Assembly: GCA_947588845.1 (NCBI GenBank)
Contig: CANQAR010000022.1
Coordinates: forward strand, 1-43,758
DNA from: an uncultured Lachnospiraceae bacterium
GTDB taxonomy: Bacteria; Bacillota; Clostridia; Lachnospirales; Lachnospiraceae
Direction: 5' to 3'
Length of the DNA stretch: 43,758 nt
A program made the position numbers and the translations under genes. Below, in pieces: positions 7,312 to 15,981 of the stretch (position 1 is its first letter; each line of letters opens with the position of its first letter). The notes beneath the pieces are model-generated. The model was not told where the DNA came from. It was given only the letters and a program-made list of their open reading frames with translations, and searched no databases.

Positions 7312-8766
7312 TTAAAACTGGTTAAATTCGCGTATCAGCTCATCCAGCTCCTTCGCCTGCGCGTGCACGGCGTCCCAGGTGTTTTCCGTATCGTACCAGA
7401 GCGCGTCCAGCTCCTCAGCTGTCTTGCCCTGCTGCTCCACCCAGGTGTAATATTTCAGATTGTGGATGCGTTTTCTGTCCTGATAAGTCAGCTCCTGCAT
7501 GTTATCGGTCTTGAGGCCAAGCATATGAAGCTGGTGATCAAGCATCGCCGCCACCTGCGTGTAAGCTCCGTACATCTCGTTGAGCTCCTCGATCCGGCTC
7601 CCGTACATGACTGCGGAGTCCGTGAGAACCGTTCCCACCACGTCTCTTTCCGTAAGCTCATAGTATTTTGCCATCTTGATACAGCAGAGGACATTCGCAA
7701 TGCCGGAAATGCCAAGCCAGGTCAGCTTCTCAATCAGCTCGTCGTCCAGGTGCAGCTCCTCTTTCAGATAAGCCTGTCCTTCCGGCGTGTTGAACAGACG
7801 CAGCAGACGCTGGGAATCCTCGTCGTCGATGGCGATTGCCATATCCGTGTTCTTCACATTGTGGATCCACGGGATATGCTTGTCTCCGATGCCTTCAATG
7901 CGGTGTCCGCCGAATCCGTTATTCAGGATGGTCGGACACTGAAGCGCCTCGCCCACGCCGAGCTTCAGATTCGGATAAAGCTCCTTGAGACGGTCGCCCG
8001 CAGATAGTGTTCCCGCAGAACCGGACGTGAAGCACGCGCCCGCAAAACGATCACCCGGACGGCGGATCGCCTCGAAAACATCCGCAAGTGCATTGCCGGT
8101 GACATTATAATGCCAGAGCGGATTTCCCATCTCTTCAAACTGGTTGAAGATCATATACTGCGGATCCTGCTTCAGCTCGTTCGTCTTGTCAAAAATCTCT
8201 TTCACGTTGGACTCGCATCCCGGCGTCGCGATTACCTCCGCGCCGATCGAATGCAGCCAGTCAAATCTCTCCCGACTCATCTCCGCCGGAAGGATCGCGA
8301 CTCCCTGCGCCCCAAGCAGCCTTGAATTAAAAGCTCCGCCCCTGCAGTAATTGCCGGTGGACGGCCAGACGGCCTTATGTTTCTTCACGTCAAACTGGCC
8401 GGTCACCAGACGCGGCGCCAGACAGCCAAAGGAAGCCCCCACCTTGTGACAGCCCGTCGGGAACCATTTTCCAACCATGGCCACGATGCGACACGGCACG
8501 CCAGTCAGCTCGGGCGGAAATTCAATATAATTCGGTGTCTTCTGATACAGGCCGCCAGTCTCCTTCGGCTCATTTTTCCAGGTGATCCGAAACAGATTCA
8601 GAGGATTCACGTCCCAGAGTCCTACCGTTTTCAGTTTCTCCTGAATTTCCTCCGGAATCGTCTCCGGATGCTGCATCTGGTAAATTGTCGGAATAATGAT
8701 GCCGTTTTCTCTTGCCTTCTCAATATTATTCCGAAGTCCGGTCATGTTTTTGCTCAGATCAATCAT
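7312..8766 (-). CDS. PLP-dependent beta-family lyase, probable YgeX-position enzyme
   Basis: Fold-type II PLP enzyme of 484 residues. The Schiff-base lysine is probably K108 in the motif PTGCHKVGASFG, with a substrate loop PSTGNYCRGGAFNSRLLG and a phosphate-binding TSGSAGT further on. It is longer than E. coli YgeX (about 400 residues) and differs clearly from it, so the name ygeX is not given. Its genomic position beside ygeY and ygeW is the one held by diaminopropionate ammonia-lyase in purine-degrading clusters, so an ammonia-releasing lyase is a reasonable guess. The start has AAAGGAG 7 nt upstream. A hairpin repeat (8822-8963) ends about 55 bp upstream and may hold the promoter. Confidence 0.8.
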   Translation of the reverse strand: MIDLSKNMTGLRNNIEKARENGIIIPTIYQMQHPETIPEEIQEKLKTVGLWDVNPLNLFRITWKNEPKETGGLYQKTPNYIEFPPELTGVPCRIVAMVGKWFPTGCHKVGASFGCLAPRLVTGQFDVKKHKAVWPSTGNYCRGGAFNSRLLGAQGVAILPAEMSRERFDWLHSIGAEVIATPGCESNVKEIFDKTNELKQDPQYMIFNQFEEMGNPLWHYNVTGNALADVFEAIRRPGDRFAGACFTSGSAGTLSAGDRLKELYPNLKLGVGEALQCPTILNNGFGGHRIEGIGDKHIPWIHNVKNTDMAIAIDDEDSQRLLRLFNTPEGQAYLKEELHLDDELIEKLTWLGISGIANVLCCIKMAKYYELTERDVVGTVLTDSAVMYGSRIEELNEMYGAYTQVAAMLDHQLHMLGLKTDNMQELTYQDRKRIHNLKYYTWVEQQGKTAEELDALWYDTENTWDAVHAQAKELDELIREFNQF

Positions 8767-8821
8767 CAGTGTTTCTCCTTTTCTACATTTATGTTGTTTT
8801 CTGTTTATCGGTCTTTCTCAT

Positions 8822-8963
8822 AATAAGTCCACGGATTGCTTCGCGTTTCCGCAATCTCCACTCTGCTGCGGTCGGTACCTAAGCGAACGGCGCTGCGTAC
8901 CAGTGGCACGCGCTCAGCGCGGACCGAGCCGGAAGGCGAGAACCACCGGACGTTCAGCACCCC
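8822..8963 (-). repeat. Dispersed hairpin-rich repeat, copy A
   Basis: About 140 bp closely matching copy B at 15080-15226. Shared blocks include CCACGGAT, GCGAACG, GACCGAGCCGGAA, GAACCAC and GGACGTTCA. It contains a variable hairpin (GATTGC...GCAATC on the minus strand) and a GGTAC/GTACC stem. Read on the minus strand, its ATCCGTGG end points at the PLP gene starting at 8766. A TTATTATGA motif follows and could serve as a -10 region. Confidence 0.75.
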
Positions 8964-9070
8964 ACAATCCTGCCATTAAATATATCATTTTCGCGATGTT
9001 TTGACAAGACGCCGCCTGGAAACTGTCGGCATGATACAGGAAAGTCTAACGCAGTTTTTCCGTATCCGTC

Positions 9071-9212
9071 TTATAGCAAACGACAAAAATATTTGCCGTT
9101 TGCTATAAACCCTCCGGGGGATGCGCACGAATTTGAAGCGGAAAAATGCCGCTTGAGCGGCACAAATTCGGCGCAGGGAACGAGCAAAACAAAAATCGTT
9201 TTGTCGTTCCCT
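9071..9212. other. Three-hairpin structured leader upstream of ygeY
   Basis: This gene-free region between the divergent PLP and ygeY genes holds three strong inverted repeats: TTATAGCAAACG/CGTTTGCTATAA (9071-9082, 9097-9108), CGAATTTG/CAAATTCG (9128-9135, 9163-9170, with GCCGC/GCGGC inside), and AGGGAACGAGCAAAAC/GTTTTGTCGTTCCCT (9175-9190, 9198-9212, one bulge). The last is followed by a T-rich stretch. It could be an RNA leader controlling ygeY/ygeW or another structured repeat. No known riboswitch class was recognised. The rest of 8964-9350 shows nothing else apart from a lone TTGACA at 9001. Confidence 0.55.
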
Positions 9213-9350
9213 ATAAAAGTTTTTTTCTTCCCAAAAGATATTTTCTATGGTAAAGTTAGAATACCTGGGGCAAAAATGGAAATGAAATGAAGTGAACTAT
9301 AACTGATAACGCCCTGCATCACAGGGCAAAAAAATGGGAGGGATAATCAT

Positions 9351-10658
9351 ATGGACTACAGTAAAATCAAAGAAGCTGCCCAGTCGTACCAGGAAGACAT
9401 GACCCGCTTTCTCCGCGACCTGATCGCAATTCCGAGCGAAAGCTGCGAAGAAGAAGGCGTGATCCGGCGCTGTGCAGAGGAAATGGAGAAACTGGGTTTT
9501 GACAAAGTGGAGATCGACCCCATGGGAAACTGCCTGGGATGGATGGGAACCGGCAGCAGGATCATCGCGTTCGACGGACACATCGACACGGTAGGCATCG
9601 GAAATATCGAAAACTGGAGGGAAGATCCCTACAAGGGTTATGAGACAGATTCCATCATTTACGGACGCGGAAGCTCCGATCAGGAAGGCGGCGTCGTTTC
9701 CGCCATCTACGGAGTGAAGATCATGAAGGATCTCTCCCTTATCCCGGAAGATACAAAAATTCTGGTAACTGCCACGATTCAGGAGGAAGACTGTGACGGA
9801 CTCTGCTGGCAGTACATCCACAACGAGCTCGGCGTCACGCCTGAGTTTGTCGTCTCCACAGAGCCGACCGACGGCGGCATCTACCGCGGACATCGCGGCC
9901 GCATGGAGATCCGCGTGGACGTACACGGCGTATCCTGCCATGGCTCCGCTCCGGAGCGCGGAGACAACGCAATCTACAAGATGGCCGACATTCTCACGGA
10001 CGTCCGTTCCCTGAACGAAAACGGCTGCGGCCCGGACGATGAGATCAAGGGACTTGTGAAGATGCTGGAGCCGGAATACAACACCGAATGGGAGGACGCG
10101 CGCTTTCTCGGCCGCGGAACAATCACCGTGAGCCAGATTTTCTATACGTCGCCGTCCCGCTGCGCAGTCGCAGATTCCTGCGCGGTATCGCTTGACCGCC
10201 GCATGACTGCCGGGGAGACCTGGGAAAGCTGTCTCGAAGAGATCCGTCAGCTCCCGAGCGTACAGAAGTACAAAGACGACGTAAAAGTTTCCATGTATAC
10301 CTACGACCGGCCGTCCTGGACCGGACTGGTGTACCCGACCGAATGTTACTTCCCCACCTGGATCAACAAGAAGGATGCTCCCCATGTGAAAGCGTTGCGT
10401 GACGCTCACGCCGCCCTGTTCGGCGAGGAACGCCAGGGAGACGAAGACGCCATGGAAAAACGCCGCCGCCCGCTGACGGACAAGTGGACCTTCTCCACAA
10501 ACTGTGTTTCCATCCAGGGACGCTATCAGATCCCCTGCGTCGGATTTGGACCGGGCGCCGAGAGCCAGGCTCACGCCCCGAACGAGATCACGTGGAAATC
10601 CGATCTGGTAAGATGCGCCGCTCTCTATGCGGCTGTGCCGGGAAACTATCACAAATAA
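9351..10658 (+). CDS. ygeY: YgeY-family M20 metallohydrolase
   Basis: Zinc amidohydrolase of 435 residues, matching E. coli YgeY nearly throughout (ADMTRFLRD-, [12 protein letters not shown], VSTEPTD-, [13 protein letters not shown] type blocks). Dinuclear metal ligands are visible: H77 and D79 (DGHIDT), D110 ([10 protein letters not shown]), E145/E146 (IQEEDCDG), a Glu in STEPTD and a C-terminal His in QAHAPNE. It probably cleaves an N-carbamoyl or amide intermediate of purine breakdown in the cytoplasm. The start has GGGAGGG 8 nt upstream. Compared with YgeY there are short insertions before LGRGTITVS and between LFG and DKWTFSTN. It is followed by ygeW after 95 bp on the same strand, so co-transcription is likely. 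Confidence 0.93.
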   Translation: MDYSKIKEAAQSYQEDMTRFLRDLIAIPSESCEEEGVIRRCAEEMEKLGFDKVEIDPMGNCLGWMGTGSRIIAFDGHIDTVGIGNIENWREDPYKGYETDSIIYGRGSSDQEGGVVSAIYGVKIMKDLSLIPEDTKILVTATIQEEDCDGLCWQYIHNELGVTPEFVVSTEPTDGGIYRGHRGRMEIRVDVHGVSCHGSAPERGDNAIYKMADILTDVRSLNENGCGPDDEIKGLVKMLEPEYNTEWEDARFLGRGTITVSQIFYTSPSRCAVADSCAVSLDRRMTAGETWESCLEEIRQLPSVQKYKDDVKVSMYTYDRPSWTGLVYPTECYFPTWINKKDAPHVKALRDAHAALFGEERQGDEDAMEKRRRPLTDKWTFSTNCVSIQGRYQIPCVGFGPGAESQAHAPNEITWKSDLVRCAALYAAVPGNYHK

Positions 10659-10753
10659 ATGAAAAGATGCTGGGGGCAAAAAAAGTCATTTTTCGATGGG
10701 AGCAAAATACTTTTTAACCCAACATCATGAAGATTAGGAAAGGAAAGGGATCT

Positions 10754-11947
10754 ATGAATATACAGGAATATACTGACAGACTTGAAAAACTGGACATCAG
10801 CAAAATGTTCGGAGAGGATTTCTTCTGGACCTGGGATAAGACGGACGACGAGCTGGAAGCCGTCTTCACGGTCGCGGACGCGCTGCGTCATCTGCGTGAA
10901 AACAATATTTCCACCAAAGTGTTTGACAGCGGCCTCGGAATCTCCATCTTCCGCGACAACTCCACGAGGACCCGCTTCTCCTTCGCTTCCGCCTGTAACC
11001 TGCTCGGCCTTGAGGTGCAGGATCTTGATGAGAAGAAATCCCAGATCGCTCACGGCGAGACCGTCCGCGAGACCGCAAACATGGTTTCCTTCATGGCGGA
11101 CGTGATCGGCATCCGCGACGATATGTACATCGGCAAAGGCCATACATACCAGAAAGAATTCATCGACGCCGCGGCGGAAGGCCACAAAAGCGGCATTCTC
11201 GAACAGCGCCCGACGCTCGTCAACCTGCAGTGCGACGTCGACCACCCGACACAGTGTATGGCCGACCTGCTCCATGTCATCCATGAATTCGGCGGCGTGG
11301 AAAATCTGAAAGGCAAAAAAGTCGCCATGAGCTGGGCATACTCTCCCTCCTACGGAAAGCCGCTGTCCGTCCCGCAGGGCGTCATCGGACTGTTCACCCG
11401 CTTCGGCATGGACGTCGTGCTGGCGCATCCGGAAGGCTACGAAGTAATGCCGGAAGTCGAAGAGATCGCGAAGAAGAACGCGGAAGCGTCCGGCGGTTCC
11501 TTTACCCGGACAAACTCAATGGAAGAAGCTTTTAAAGACGCGGACATTGTGTATCCGAAGAGCTGGGCGCCGTTCGCGGCGATGGAAAAACGCACGAATC
11601 TTTACGGCGACGGCGATTTTGACGGCATCGACAAGCTGGAGCAGGAACTTCTCGCGCAGAACGCGGAGCACAAGGACTGGACCTGCACAGAAGAGCTGAT
11701 GAAGACCACGAAAGACGGCAAAGCGCTCTATCTTCACTGCCTCCCCGCCGATATCTCCGGCGTGAGCTGCAAAGAAGGCGAAGTGGACGCTTCCGTCTTT
11801 GACCGTTACCGCGTCCCCCTCTACAAGGAGGCCAGCTTCAAGCCGTATATCATCGCGGCCATGATCTTCTTATCCAAATTTAAAGATCCGGCGGGCATGC
11901 TGAAAAAACTTACCGACCAGGACAAAAAACGAATTATGGAACTTTAA
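10754..11947 (+). CDS. ygeW: YgeW-family knotted carbamoyltransferase
   Basis: Carbamoyltransferase of 397 residues, equivalent to E. coli YgeW. The carbamoyl-phosphate motif STRTR is at residues 70-74, a HPTQ-type motif appears as DHPTQCMADLLHV, and the second-substrate loop is HCLPADI. It probably takes the carbamoyl group from a ureido intermediate and gives carbamoyl phosphate, from which carbamate kinase could make ATP; no carbamate kinase gene is in the window. The start at 10754 follows GGAAAGGGA; an in-frame ATG at 10727 lacks such a site. It lies directly downstream of ygeY. Confidence 0.93.
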   Translation: MNIQEYTDRLEKLDISKMFGEDFFWTWDKTDDELEAVFTVADALRHLRENNISTKVFDSGLGISIFRDNSTRTRFSFASACNLLGLEVQDLDEKKSQIAHGETVRETANMVSFMADVIGIRDDMYIGKGHTYQKEFIDAAAEGHKSGILEQRPTLVNLQCDVDHPTQCMADLLHVIHEFGGVENLKGKKVAMSWAYSPSYGKPLSVPQGVIGLFTRFGMDVVLAHPEGYEVMPEVEEIAKKNAEASGGSFTRTNSMEEAFKDADIVYPKSWAPFAAMEKRTNLYGDGDFDGIDKLEQELLAQNAEHKDWTCTEELMKTTKDGKALYLHCLPADISGVSCKEGEVDASVFDRYRVPLYKEASFKPYIIAAMIFLSKFKDPAGMLKKLTDQDKKRIMEL

Positions 11948-11966
11948 AAAAGTAATCGAAACGAAC

Positions 11967-11991
11967 GGGGAAGTACTCTGAGTGCTTCCCC
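11967..11991 (+). terminator. Stem-loop after ygeW
   Basis: GGGGAAGTAC (11967-11976) pairs with GTGCTTCCCC (11982-11991), with one G-T pair and a 5-nt loop. There is no T-run, so it may be a weak terminator or a 3' stabilising hairpin. It lies between the converging ygeW and the GNAT-deaminase fusion. Confidence 0.45.
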
Positions 11992-12041
11992 ACAGAATGG
12001 CACAAATTAACAGACCCCTGGTCAGCAAAAACCATAAAGAT

Positions 12042-12953
12042 TCATATCCACCACTCTGGTGTCAGTTCCCCCAGCGTGACAACTCTTTCCTGCTCATAAT
12101 CGAGCATAATCTGTATATCTTTGTACTTTTTCGGCATAAGCTGAACCATCAATTCTCTGCAGGCTCCGCATGGCGCTCCCGTATGTCCGTCAGGCATAAT
12201 GGCAATCACCTTCTGAATTTCCTGCTCCCCATTGGTCAGCATATTGAAAATCGCATTCCGCTCAGCACAGATACCAAGCGTAGAACAGGTATCCACACAA
12301 ACACCTGTGTAAATCCTGCCGGATGATGACAGGATTGCGGCGGCAACACCGCCCGCTTCCACATAATCGGATATCTTCCTGCCATTTTGTACTGCCCTGG
12401 CAGCATCATGCAGCCTGACCCAAGTCCACCATTCCCTTGTCATCAGATTCACATGCTCCGTTCGCTTCTCGTGCATGAGCGGAACATCCACGCCCTCGGT
12501 TGTCCACTGGTACCTGAAGCCGACCTTCTCCTGTACACGCTTCGATTTCGCATTGCCTTCATAATATCCGCACCAGACTTTGCTCATACCTAAGTCCTCA
12601 AAAGCATGGCGAAGCATTTCTCCTGCGGCTTCCGGCATCAGCCCCTGTCCCCAGAATGGTTTCCCAAGCCAATAGCCCAATTCACATTCGTCATCCCGAT
12701 CAGTCATGTCTGTGTGCCCATTCAGCTTCAGACTGATTGCCCCGATCGCTCTGTTATCTGATTTCAGACATAGCGCATAATCTTCCGCCCCGCAAAGGAC
12801 ATTTTTGATGACGCCGCGGCTCTCCTCGACATTCAGATGAGGCGGCCATCCCGCAATCGGCCCCACATCCGGATCTCTGGCATATTTGTATAAATCCTCC
12901 GCATCGCTTTCTTCCCAGCGGCGCAAAATCAGTCTCTCTGTTTCAAGTATCAT
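12042..12953 (-). CDS. Fusion protein: GNAT acetyltransferase plus cytidine deaminase domain
   Basis: A 303-residue two-domain protein. Residues 1-175 form a RimJ/RimL-type N-acetyltransferase (LETERLILRRWEESDAEDLYKYA, acetyl-CoA region WGQGLMPEAAGEML, KSKRVQEKVGF). Residues 180-303 form a cytidine/blasticidin-type deaminase with the zinc set C229-A-E231 and P-C262-x2-C265. Both domains look complete and active. The start at 12953 is chosen because AGGAGG lies 8 nt upstream; it overlaps the upstream gene by 11 bp. It is the last gene of a four-gene minus-strand operon. Substrates are unknown: a nucleoside or nucleotide for the deaminase, an amine or alarmone-like toxin for the acetyltransferase. 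Confidence 0.88.
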   Translation of the reverse strand: MILETERLILRRWEESDAEDLYKYARDPDVGPIAGWPPHLNVEESRGVIKNVLCGAEDYALCLKSDNRAIGAISLKLNGHTDMTDRDDECELGYWLGKPFWGQGLMPEAAGEMLRHAFEDLGMSKVWCGYYEGNAKSKRVQEKVGFRYQWTTEGVDVPLMHEKRTEHVNLMTREWWTWVRLHDAARAVQNGRKISDYVEAGGVAAAILSSSGRIYTGVCVDTCSTLGICAERNAIFNMLTNGEQEIQKVIAIMPDGHTGAPCGACRELMVQLMPKKYKDIQIMLDYEQERVVTLGELTPEWWI

Positions 12954-13455
12954 AGTCAATTCCTCCTGCGCTTATCCTTAAGTCATCCGCCTCCGCCCTG
13001 GAATGCAGGATACAGATCTGCCGTTCATCCTTATACTGTTCCAGAAGCTGATAGATCCGAGGCAGCTGATCATTTGGAAAATCCAGTATCCATTGATAGA
13101 ATTCCTCATCCAGTTCTTCTTCTACCCACGGCATGTCTTCGCGCTTTTGACCAACACGCTCCCTGACCCCGGCCAGACATACTTCCAGCGGATAATCCAG
13201 CAGAAACACCGTATCGCAGACTTTCAGCCTCATTTCCAGCGTCCTTCCATAATTGCCGTCAATGATCCATTCATCCGTTTTCAAAATGTCTGTGAGTCTG
13301 GCATCAAATTCTTCCTGAGTAATATTTGTCTTATCCGTCCGATGCCATATCATGTCGAGATAATAAAGCGGCAGACCAGTCCTGTCCCTTAATTTACGGG
13401 CAAATGTGCTTTTACCGGCGCCCGGGCTGCCCAGAACAATTACTTTCTTCATCAT
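12943..13455 (-). CDS. P-loop nucleoside/nucleotide kinase-like protein (FlaR/topology-modulation type)
   Basis: Small P-loop NTPase of 170 residues with Walker A GSPGAGKST (residues 9-17), a family motif LPLYYLDMIWHR and WIIDGNYGRTLEMR, then DTVFLLDYP and a charged lid-like region (ERVGQKREDMPW). This pattern belongs to the adenylate-kinase-like family often labelled FlaR or topology modulation; the true substrate of the family is not settled. The start at 13455 has only a weak ribosome site and lies 6 bp after the upstream stop, suggesting translational coupling. It overlaps the GNAT-deaminase gene downstream. Confidence 0.8.
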   Translation of the reverse strand: MMKKVIVLGSPGAGKSTFARKLRDRTGLPLYYLDMIWHRTDKTNITQEEFDARLTDILKTDEWIIDGNYGRTLEMRLKVCDTVFLLDYPLEVCLAGVRERVGQKREDMPWVEEELDEEFYQWILDFPNDQLPRIYQLLEQYKDERQICILHSRAEADDLRISAGGIDYDT

Positions 13456-13461
13456 TTAAAA

Positions 13462-13998
13462 TTATGTACCTAATTGAGATACTGGCAGAATTGGATACCG
13501 CCTGTAATTAATATCTAAATTCCACTCCGAGATGTCCATAACACTTACAGAATCAATCAATTTTATTCCCGTATCAAATTGCTTCTGAAGCTGAAAAGGC
13601 AAACGCTTTTTCAAACGATTCCGCAACAACTTTCGTGAAGCAGAATCTCCCTTGGGATATTCTAACACAAAAATATAGTGTACTGGTTTCTCTTTTCCCG
13701 CCAATCGTAAATAATGTAAAGAATCATAAAATTTACTCACGATTTTATTAAATTTGTCTGTCTGAAATGGATTGTATTCTTTTTCCGCAGCTGCGTGTGT
13801 TCGCGCTTCTGGTATATTGGCATTCTTATATTCAATCAAAAGTATAGCATCCTCAGTTTCCACCACGAAATCTGCATCACTGAGTATTTCAGGCAAACCA
13901 CAAGAATGATAAATCTTATGAATTTCATCGCTTGCCCATATTGCATTTCTGCAGTCGATGCCATACTTTCCCTTTTCTTCTATCAAAATATCAGGCAT
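13462..13998 (-). CDS. Putative PD-(D/E)XK-like protein paired with an ATPase
   Basis: Unnamed protein of 178 residues. Residues 41-60 read DADFVVETEDAILLIEYKNA, giving the classic D43...E56-x-K58 pattern of the restriction-endonuclease fold on two beta strands. Further features are VHYIFVLEYPKG and a basic stretch RKLLRNRLKKRLP. It starts 9 bp after the stop of the ATPase gene, so the two are almost certainly co-expressed. Nuclease activity is inferred from the motif only; the full fold was not verified. It may be the effector of an ATPase-controlled defence pair. Confidence 0.6.
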   Translation of the reverse strand: MPDILIEEKGKYGIDCRNAIWASDEIHKIYHSCGLPEILSDADFVVETEDAILLIEYKNANIPEARTHAAAEKEYNPFQTDKFNKIVSKFYDSLHYLRLAGKEKPVHYIFVLEYPKGDSASRKLLRNRLKKRLPFQLQKQFDTGIKLIDSVSVMDISEWNLDINYRRYPILPVSQLGT

Positions 13999-14007
13999 GT
14001 TTCTACC

Positions 14008-15036
14008 TCACAAATCATATATTTCATCCAAAAGTTTATCAAAAGCTGAAATGATAGCGTTCTCTTTTAAATCTGCAAATCCGGATGCTTTTTCATATTG
14101 AATCCCACCTGCATCATCTTTATGAAAAAGAGAATGAAACAAAATACTGTCCTGCTCTGTTTTTCTTACCTCAAAATAATTGGCAATCATGTAGTTATGA
14201 GTGGCAACAAATATCTGCACGCCTTTTCGCTGCAATTCCAGCAGTATTTCAACAATAACAGGAATGTAAGCAGGATTAATATTGTTTTCCGGTTCATCCC
14301 AAAAGAGGACCGAGCCTTTTTCAAGGGTACCATTTTTTATCAGCTGCCATAAGAGTGCCATTTTGCGAATACCTTCCGCAATCAAATTAAACTCCTGTTT
14401 GGAATTTCCTCTTTTCAGGTAAAATTCATCCCTCTTTGCATCGTAAAGCACAGTTCCGTGTGTCATTTTCTCAACAGCCTTCAGCATGGCCTCTTTTGCG
14501 GTACTGTTTCTTCCAGCTGACACATCGATTTTTGCGGCATTGATAATATCCAGATAGGTATCATCAAACCGAACATTATCTACCTCGGAAGCAGCATTTA
14601 AATTATAACTGTGAGAAAGAATTTCTTTTGCAGGTATAAAAATACTGCTTATACCCGCAAAGGATTGTTCCCAGCCTTCTTCACCAACGACTTCAGCATC
14701 CCATTTTCTTGTCTTTCCGTTAAAAGACATTGTTATAGCCCGATCCTGGCCACCATCTGATTTCCCCGCAGTAATACGGATAAGGCTGTTACGATTTCCC
14801 TGTTTTCTGGTAATCAACCGGGAAATTTTATAGTCATCCGGAAGCATGGTACAAACCAGCTTATGAGAAAACGATATTTTTTTGCTGACACTCTGGCAGG
14901 CAGAATACAAGACTTTCAGGATGTGAGTCTTACCAGTCCCATTTTCCCCAATGAAAATGTTGATTCCCGGGCAGAAATCAATATTCAGATTTTCAAACAC
15001 GGTGTAATTCTCCAGCTTGATTTTTTTAATAATCAC
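14008..15036 (-). CDS. ABC/RecF-type AAA ATPase (OLD-like, without TOPRIM)
   Basis: ATPase of 342 residues of the AAA_15/AAA_21 type. Walker A is IGENGTGKT (residues 29-37), the signature-like segment NLIAEGIRK (217-225), Walker B VLFWDEPENNINP (243-255) and the switch histidine H280 in VATHNY. Such ATPases act as sensors or regulators in many defence modules (PARIS, Septu, OLD-like), with the partner as effector. There is no TOPRIM domain. The start codon is GTG at 15036 with GGGGAGG 10 nt upstream. A hairpin repeat lies immediately upstream and may contain the promoter. It is the first gene of a four-gene operon. Confidence 0.85.
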   Translation of the reverse strand: MIIKKIKLENYTVFENLNIDFCPGINIFIGENGTGKTHILKVLYSACQSVSKKISFSHKLVCTMLPDDYKISRLITRKQGNRNSLIRITAGKSDGGQDRAITMSFNGKTRKWDAEVVGEEGWEQSFAGISSIFIPAKEILSHSYNLNAASEVDNVRFDDTYLDIINAAKIDVSAGRNSTAKEAMLKAVEKMTHGTVLYDAKRDEFYLKRGNSKQEFNLIAEGIRKMALLWQLIKNGTLEKGSVLFWDEPENNINPAYIPVIVEILLELQRKGVQIFVATHNYMIANYFEVRKTEQDSILFHSLFHKDDAGGIQYEKASGFADLKENAIISAFDKLLDEIYDL

Positions 15037-15079
15037 CTATAGTTTACCTCCCCGTTTTATCTTAACCGAAATATCATCA

Positions 15080-15226
15080 TAATACCACGGATCTTTTCGC
15101 ACTTCGTGCTCACGAATCCCCGTTTCACTCCGGGTGATACTGAGCGAACGACACTGCATGCCGATGATACGCAGCCAGCACAGACCGAGCCGGAAAGCAG
15201 GAACCACTGGACGTTCAAACGCCCTA
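15080..15226 (-). repeat. Dispersed hairpin-rich repeat, copy B
   Basis: Matches copy A over its whole length (CCACGGAT end, GCGAACG, GACCGAGCCGGAA, GAACCACTGG, GACGTTCA). The variable hairpin here is GCAC-gaa-GTGC. Its CCGTGG end again points at a minus-strand start codon about 45 bp away, that of the ATPase. A 72-codon open frame across it (15037-15255, minus) is judged not to be a gene. Confidence 0.75.
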
Positions 15227-15302
15227 AAATATCTCAAATCCGCACATTTTTCCATAAAAAATGACTCCTTTTCGGTGTTTTTGTGGTCTCAGTGTCATTT
15301 TT

Positions 15303-15347
15303 TTCCATGTGAACATGGAACACATGACTTTTTGACCCTGGCATCAT
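15303..15347. other. Palindrome and 18-bp motif repeated in inverse at 21012-21029
   Basis: TTCCATGTGAACATGGAA (15303-15320) is a perfect palindrome with a 2-nt centre. Nearby TTTTGACCCTGGCATCAT (15330-15347) is the exact reverse complement of ATGATGCCAGGGTCAAAA at 21012-21029. The gene-free stretch 15227-15426 holds nothing else recognisable. Confidence 0.5.
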
Positions 15348-15426
15348 ACCATGGAATAATGCATGAATGTCCCTGTAGTATAACAGCGTATGGGATGTCA
15401 TCCTTTGATTACCTAACTTTTGATTA

Positions 15427-15636
15427 CTATGCGTACAGCAAACGGCCCTTGGGTTCTGGAATAGCAATTCCTCTCTCGGTATTTATTTCAATCCACAGTT
15501 TGATTGATTCTTCAACTGCTTCAGTCACTTCTGCCAGTGTCTCTCCGTCAGCCATACAGCCAGCCAGTTCGGGCACCTCAGCCAGGTAACAGTCATCCTC
15601 TTTACTCCACCAGATAATAATTTCATATTTTGCCAT
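15427..15636 (-). CDS. HicB-like antitoxin domain protein
   Basis: Small protein of 69 residues with the HicB-type partial RNase-H-like fold: an N-terminal strand YEIIIWWSKEDDCYLAEVPELAGCMADGET followed by a helix ALAEVTEAVEESIKLWIE-like segment (T-L-A-E-V-T-E-A). It lacks the C-terminal DNA-binding domain of full HicB proteins. No hicA toxin gene is adjacent; the DNA upstream holds only a nuclease remnant. It is probably a solitary antitoxin or a relic of a toxin-antitoxin pair. The start has GGAGGTGCAT upstream. Confidence 0.75.
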   Translation of the reverse strand: MAKYEIIIWWSKEDDCYLAEVPELAGCMADGETLAEVTEAVEESIKLWIEINTERGIAIPEPKGRLLYA

Positions 15637-15681
15637 TATTATGCACCTCCAAATATTTTAATATAAATTGTCTTACCTGTT

Positions 15682-15810
15682 TTACTTGATATTTTTTTGC
15701 TTTCGAATGGTCTTTTTTATCTGGTTGAATAACTTTTTCACATCATTTCCATCATCAACGATATGCATCTTTGTATGACAATTCGTGCAAATCTCAGAGG
15801 TCTGTTGCCA
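15682..15810 (-). pseudogene. C-terminal remnant of an HNH-type nuclease
   Basis: Translating the minus strand gives a tail ending ...QTSEICTNCHTKMHIVDDGN and a lysine-rich end before a TAA at 15684-15682. The C-x2-C-H-x3-H pattern is the typical end of HNH endonucleases. A stop in frame (TGA) lies just upstream, so only the tail survives. It was too short to appear as an ORF with a start codon. The rest of 15811-15981 shows no recognisable gene. Confidence 0.5.
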
Positions 15811-15981
15811 TCATGGAAGCGCACAAACGCCAGAAACCGGTGAAATGTATTGATGAGCTTTGCTGGATTTTGGATATAACTGGTCATTGGCGCATTCCTT
15901 TCACATAATTTTTTTATCCAACAAAACGATCCCTCAATTTTCTACAACTTACAGCCATAGTACTATCTTCTTTTCCTCCGC

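Noticed and set aside
15037-15255. A 72-residue gene upstream of the ATPase
   Set aside because: It spans dispersed repeat copy B, and its sequence is explained by the repeat.
15800-15900. A possible further gene fragment (MTSYIQNPAKLINTFHRF on the minus strand)
   Set aside because: Too short to assign to a family and out of frame with the HNH remnant.
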